DNA from: Nemertoderma westbladi
Taxonomy: Eukaryota > Xenacoelomorpha > Nemertodermatida > Nemertodermatidae
Length of the DNA stretch: 36,541 nt
Direction: 5' to 3'
NCBI GenBank assembly: GCA_032718475.1
Contig: JAUCBJ010007467.1
Location: 1-36,541 of the forward strand
The notes beneath the pieces are model-generated. The model did not search any database and had not been told where the DNA came from. It saw nothing but the letters and a program-made list of their open reading frames with translations. This document shows positions 32,023-36,541 of the stretch, piece by piece. The translations under genes and the position numbers were made by a program. The stretch's first letter is position 1, and every line of letters begins with the position of its first letter.

Positions 32023-33351
32023 TCACTTCGGGGTGGAGAGTAGAACACCCTCATTTAGCCATATTTCTTCCCCTTCCGAAGAAATCAGAGGCTCCTCCGC
32101 ACCGAGAAGATCGGTAATCGTAGGGATGTCGTAAGGTCCGCTCTCGTCCCAGGAATCGATAATGGCGAGCGTTTTCGTCTCTCCCGGTGTGATGTTCTCA
32201 ACCGCTTTGAACGCGTGGTTTATAACCTCGTTCCAGTCGTAGTCGACGAAGGAAAGAGGAACCGCCGTAATGAGGTTATCTAGAGTTTTACAGATAAACT
32301 TAGCGACGGTATAGCACTCCATAACGACGTAGACGTAGTTCCGTCGATCGGGATTCTCCCACCTATGGTGTATCATCCACTTCCGATCAACGTCCTTCCA
32401 TCGACCCTCTCGCTCGCTCTTTATTTCTAATCCCGGGTATCCACCATATATTTTATTATAGTCCCGGGATTTCTGGGGTTTGAAGTCGATGCCGCCGTTT
32501 AGCACAGCGAGGTAGCCGATCCCGGATTTCGTCGGTCTCACCTCTTGGAATCCTCGCATGAACTCGGCGAATCGTAACCAGGCTAGTAGCGTTTGAGTGT
32601 CGATGCAATGGCTAAGGGCATTGAGGTCGTCTCGTCGGTTTCTTCCTGAAGGAGCATTCGCGTAGTCGTTCCGGACGTCCGCCTTGATATCCGACCCGAT
32701 TTTAATGACGTCGAAGTCGAAGAGGATCTTTTGGATTTCCGGAGGTAGCAACCAGATCGCTCCGGCTGCCTGCACTTCCTGTCTGGGTGTCGGAAATATT
32801 CGACACACCAATACCAAACCGTCCAGGGTTCCGAGGACGACGACCAAGGATCGACCGTATTCTTTCGCCCCGTACTTTTCTTGGTAGTCGTCGCGATTCT
32901 GGATGGTCGATATACATTCCTCTCGAAGCGTTGCCGTACACTCCGACAGGTTTCCCCAGTGGGCGATGTACGTACTCTTGTCGTCGACGAAACTTTGACA
33001 TCTCGCCAATGTAATCGCTTTCGAGGTAGGCGTCGCGTTTCCCTCGTTGTCGTAGATCAAACATCGGGATCTGTAGACGCTCTGCCGGAACGTTTCCCAA
33101 AACGATGAATCGTCCCCTCCGGTTGCCTTTGCGTTCCGAGTTCTTTTCAGTCTCGTACTAGCATCGGCTAACCGGAGGGCTCGTAGATTCTTGGAATCCG
33201 GTCCCTCTCGCCCGATGAATTTAACGACTCGCATGTTCTCATTTAGCAGGGTGCTCCAATTTGTATCAAAGTCAGGGGATCCAGGTTGCGAATATTCCAG
33301 TAGATCTATCGTGTTACGTAATTCGCCGATAATTTGGCGATTTGGGTCCAT
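32023..33351 (-). CDS. Degenerate RNase D-like (DEDDy-type 3'-5' exonuclease fold) protein
   Basis: 442 residues from an ATG at 33351 to TGA at 32023. Residues 167-187 (RSLVVVLGTLDGLVLVCRI) resemble the central beta strands of DEDD exonucleases. Residues 203-230 (PPEIQKIL then VIKIGSDIKADVRNDY) match the region of motif II, where K-x-G-x-x-I-K-x-D is usual. Residues 339-346 (YVYVVMECY) resemble motif III (Y-x-x-x-D) with Glu for Asp. Motif I (D-x-E) is not clear; QNRDD at 151-155 is the best candidate. If the fold is right, catalysis is doubtful. The next codon frame continues into the zinc-knuckle protein. The assignment is inferred by eye and could be wrong. Confidence 0.45.
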   Translation of the reverse strand: MDPNRQIIGELRNTIDLLEYSQPGSPDFDTNWSTLLNENMRVVKFIGREGPDSKNLRALRLADASTRLKRTRNAKATGGDDSSFWETFRQSVYRSRCLIYDNEGNATPTSKAITLARCQSFVDDKSTYIAHWGNLSECTATLREECISTIQNRDDYQEKYGAKEYGRSLVVVLGTLDGLVLVCRIFPTPRQEVQAAGAIWLLPPEIQKILFDFDVIKIGSDIKADVRNDYANAPSGRNRRDDLNALSHCIDTQTLLAWLRFAEFMRGFQEVRPTKSGIGYLAVLNGGIDFKPQKSRDYNKIYGGYPGLEIKSEREGRWKDVDRKWMIHHRWENPDRRNYVYVVMECYTVAKFICKTLDNLITAVPLSFVDYDWNEVINHAFKAVENITPGETKTLAIIDSWDESGPYDIPTITDLLGAEEPLISSEGEEIWLNEGVLLSTPK

Positions 33352-33902
33352 ATTTACGATTATATCCGTTACAAATTAGATCAGTTAATTATAAGTCCAA
33401 AAAGTCTGAAACTATGGCGATAGCAGAATAATTCAGTTTTTTATTTAATTCAGTTTATTAAATAACATTGCTATATAGACATCTATCATCTTATTGCTAA
33501 TACATTCAGCATTTACAGTTACTATAGCTATACATTAATATCCAACCAGTTTTTATGACTTTTTATGTCCTTTCTTTTTTCCAATTCTTTTCTTTAGACT
33601 TTTTATACCTTTTTTTGTCTTTTTTCATTTCTCTTTATTATTTCATCACATTTCATTTATTTCCACATATATTTCATCATTTAGTTCCACCATTTATTTC
33701 ACATTTTGTTTATTTCCACATCATCTTTGGGGTTATAGCCCCCTGGCTATCATCATTTGTTATAAGCGCAACACCAGGGTGCGCATCATTACATTTTCAT
33801 CATCATACGCGTCACCATTCAGGTTTATAGTAGAGTTGTCTGATCCTTTTCATCATTTCCAACTACATTCAATCATCTTCTTTGGTTAATCTTTGTCGTG
33901 GA
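33352..33902. other. T/C-rich stretch between the RNase D-like ORF and BEL-associated repeats
   Basis: It is pyrimidine-rich at 33540-33720 (purine-rich on minus), without a coding region. It holds any promoter of the minus-strand gene at 33351; no clear TATA element is visible. Confidence 0.45.
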
Positions 33903-34335
33903 AGGGGTGTTACGCGGCAATCTGGGATCTACAGCTGGACTCGTTACACCGCCTATGCCCCAAACTGCGCACGTAACGGACAATGAAGACGCTAGGAGTG
34001 AAGTCACGTGGAATGCACCAGGGACCCACCAGAATAACACTCCCAACAACATAAAGCTCAGTCGACGAAGTCATGTGGGATGGGGTTACGCAACATTCTG
34101 GGATCTACAGCTGGACTCGTTACACCGCCTACACCCCAAAATCCACGTAACGGTCCCACCAGAATAACGCGACTGAGAACATAAAACCCTCTATCGTCGA
34201 AGTCATGTGGATGCACCATGGACCCACCAGAATAACGGGATAGAGGGGGTGTTGCGCGGCAATCCGGGATCTACAGCTGGACTCGTTACACCGCCTACGC
34301 CCCGAACTGCGCACGCAACGGACAACATAACATAC
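33903..34335. repeat. ~170-bp tandem repeat, about 2.5 copies
   Basis: The phrase ggatctacagctggactcg starts at 33925, 34100 and 34267 (spacing 175 and 167). Between copies lie repeated segments with gacccaccagaataac and cgaagtca.gtgg. It lies downstream of the BEL/Pao Pol end and could belong to its LTR or 3' untranslated region, but no matching second LTR is in the window. Confidence 0.8.
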
Positions 34336-34609
34336 TGCGATGAATACAATGAATTCCACTTCAAATCTTTACCATTTCAATAATCCAATGGCGTTGGTCC
34401 CGATGACCAAATTCAGGGTAAACGATACATAAACGACCCTGCGTCAGTCGAAACATCTGCAGGGTGACGCTGGACTCCACATAACACACGAGGAAACACA
34501 AATACCATTGCGTGGTTACAGTTGGTTTAAGGGGGTCCATTTTCATTGTCGATAAATCACAGTTATTAAGAGTTTGTCAACATGATAGGTATAGAAGGTG
34601 TAGAAGGGT

Positions 34610-35180
34610 TCAAACGCATTTGTAATTGTCACCAATGTCTGCAGCAGGATCTTGAGTAGGGATTTTATCACCTCTCGTAGAATCACCACTGTCATTGCCT
34701 TCGAGAAGGCACAGCCTCTGGATAGGGCGTTGGTAGTGGCCCTTTTTATAATTGTCACCAATGTCCGCAGCAGGATCTTGAGTAGGGAACTTGTCACCTC
34801 TCGTAGAGTCACCGCTGTCATTGCCTTCGAGAAGGCACAGCCTCTGGATAGGGCGTTGGTAGTGGCCCTTTTTATAATTGTCACCAATGTCCGCAGCAGG
34901 ATCTTGAGTAGGGAACTTGTCACCTCTCGTAGAGTCACCGCTGTCATTGCCTTCAAGAAGGCACAGCCTCTGGATAGGGCGTTGGTAGTGGCCCTTTGCC
35001 GTTCGTATCGTCACAGTCCTCGCAAGTCCGTCTTTGCTTGGGTGTATGGTCACGACCCGCGCCACAGGCCAATGAATGCGGTCTTTGAGATCTTCTTTTA
35101 CTAATACCATGTCGCCAACTGCGACGTTCCGGTAGGTGTTGTTCCATTTCCTCCTGGTCCTGAGGGTTATGAGGTACTCG
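34610..35180 (-). pseudogene. C-terminal end of BEL/Pao Pol, with a triplicated tail
   Basis: The frame contains the usual post-integrase segment ENLGEYLITLRTRRKW, VAVGDMVLVKED, WPVARVVTIHPSKDGLARTV, ending in the conserved RPIQRLCLLE motif. That motif sits in a 42-residue unit present three times in a row. The protein ends just after the third copy. It is joined to the integrase ORF by a frameshift near 35180, probably one missing base. Confidence 0.85.
34625..35002. repeat. 126-bp in-frame tandem repeat, three copies
   Basis: Units begin at 34625, 34751 and 34877, nearly identical. The length equals 42 codons, so the Pol frame survives. On minus each unit encodes KGHYQRPIQRLCLLEGNDSG followed by 22 more residues. 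Confidence 0.95.
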
Positions 35181-36541
35181 CCGAGATTCTCCACCAATGC
35201 GCTGCCAACGCTTGGGACTTCTTCCAATTTGTATGTCTCGCGATCTCGTTGGGATCCGGGAACATAGTCTCTGGGAGAATGTGGGTTTTGGGTCTCCCCA
35301 GTAGGTGGTTAGGAGTGAGGGGCTCCAGGTCTGTGGGGTCGTCGCGGATAGGGACAATGGGTCGGTTGTTCAGGGTAGCTGTGATCTCGCAGAATGTTGT
35401 GCGGAGGGTGTCATGGGTTACCCGGGTATCTCCTAGAGCGACGCGCATGGATCGTTTCACTAGGTCAATCAGTTTCTCCCATACCCCGCTCGTATGGGGT
35501 GCTAGGGGGGTCTGGAAGTGCCACTGTATCTGGTGTTCCTTCCAGACTTGGGATGCGGTGTTATCGGTAAACCATCCCTCGATCGCCTCTCTAAGTTCTC
35601 TTTCTCCTCCCACAAAGTTTGTACCATTATCAGAATACATGTGGCGACATGTCCCGTTGTTCGCCACGAACCGACGCAGAGCGTTGATGAATGCGTGTTG
35701 TGTCAGATTTACCACGATATCTAGGTAGATTGCTCTAGACCTTAGGCAGGTGAAGATGGCTCCCCAGCATTTGATGTTGGATCGTCGTTCGATGACCGTA
35801 AACGGTCCGAAACAGTCCACTCCGGTGACGTAGAACGGTGGGGAATCTGCTTGTAGACGGGTGGCTGGTAAGTCGGCCATCTTTTGGGTGATGGGTGGCG
35901 CTAGGTAACGTCTGCAGGTAAAGCAACGTTTCAACACTTTCCGAATCAGTGGTTGGATGTGGGTGATCCAATATCTTTGTCTTATATTAGCTATAATCCA
36001 ATTCTGTCCTGCGTGGTGGTTGTCCTCGTGACATTGTAGAATTAATAGCTTAGCTAGTGTCGACGTTCCGGGCAGAAGCGCCGGGTATTTAACCTCATAT
36101 TCGACCGGGGCGTTTGCCATCCAGGTATTCAGTCGGATCAGTCCGTCCTCTCCCATCATTGGTCTCAGTTGGTAGACTGGGCTGTCCGGTTTCAATGTTT
36201 TGCCCGCACTAAGTTGTTCCCATTCATCGGGGAAACTTTCTCTCTGGACATATCTAACAATACACTTTTCCGCGATAATGAGTTCTTGTATATTCCGTTG
36301 AACTATCGGTTTGTTGTTTTTCCACCGTAGGAAGTTACGAAGGGTTATAACGTGGTGGACGAGCCGTCTCATTGATGAAGTTCGCTCGATCAACCGATGT
36401 AAAGACGCCGCTAGTTGAGTGATCGTCGCGACGTTATAGTGCCTGCTCGAGTCCTTTGCAGGCTCAGTCAGACAACTATAAATTTCCACCGCGTTGCTTC
36501 GATGGACTTTACGGATCTCTTTATCGTCCTCGGAGTATTTT
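35181..36541 (-). CDS. BEL/Pao LTR retrotransposon Pol, integrase part (runs off the window)
   Basis: The frame is open to the right edge on minus, so the gag, protease, RT and RNase H parts lie outside. Numbering from the in-frame GTG at 36489: a linker (1-150), an HHCC zinc-binding motif (H154/H158 or H159, C189, C192), and the integrase core with D225 (GVDCFGPF), D287 (YSDNGTNFVG) and E338 (SGVWEKLI). Then comes the BEL-typical LNNRPIVPI, PLTPNHLLGR, and NWKKSQALAAHWW. All catalytic acidic residues are present. Integrase would join the element's cDNA to host DNA. The frame breaks near 35180. The family is BEL/Pao by this integrase and tail pattern. Confidence 0.9.

Noticed and set aside
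31297-33108. Several 60-130 codon ORFs in other frames over the RNase D-like and zinc-knuckle genes
   Set aside because: They arise from GC-rich coding sequence in the opposite or shifted frames and have no motifs.

Overview
This is a window of animal nuclear DNA, most likely from a marine invertebrate. It is AT-rich outside coding sequence and packed with retroelements and tandem repeats. The only host gene I can name is one exon, the 5' coding exon of phosphoribosylformylglycinamidine synthase (PFAS, de novo purine synthesis), at 20794-21807 on +, ending at a clean splice donor. The species cannot be named from the sequence.

Layout. 1-7682 holds simple and tandem repeats (poly-C tracts, a 35-bp repeat, a perfect 20-bp minisatellite), a small reverse-transcriptase C-terminal fragment, a 100-bp MITE-like palindrome and two weak candidate exons. 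7683-18950 is a stack of three nested insertions, with all retroelement coding on the minus strand. An old, frameshifted CR1-like element (C) is split by a younger CR1-like element (A, 8329-17061). A is itself split by a 1.6-kb hAT-type DNA element (13417-15022) with 17-bp terminal inverted repeats and an 8-bp target duplication. 18950-20793 is AT-rich and ends in the PFAS exon. 22091-27197 is a second element of the A family (B), split by a 1.07-kb insertion between its endonuclease and reverse transcriptase. 27592-29092 is a different non-LTR element (D) that has lost its catalytic motif. 29467-30290 is a GC-rich tandem array. 30751-33351 holds two in-frame ORFs: a degenerate RNase D-like protein, then a zinc-knuckle protein, separated only by one TGA. 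33903-36541 is the 3' half of a BEL/Pao LTR retrotransposon (integrase end of Pol, running off the window) and downstream repeats.

The most unusual structure is in element A. ORF1 ends at TGA followed directly by CTA, a known leaky stop context. The same frame then runs open, without any ATG, through about 78 copies of a degenerate decapeptide repeat (consensus DQRPGNDNVT) into the endonuclease and reverse transcriptase of ORF2. The hAT insertion is the only interruption. Every length variant I found in the array is a multiple of three. This reads as an ORF1-repeat-ORF2 polyprotein made by stop-codon readthrough, or as a single ORF with one recent nonsense change. The second candidate novelty is the RNase D-like plus zinc-knuckle gene, which also has an in-frame TGA and shares an exact 27-bp segment with the neighbouring tandem array.
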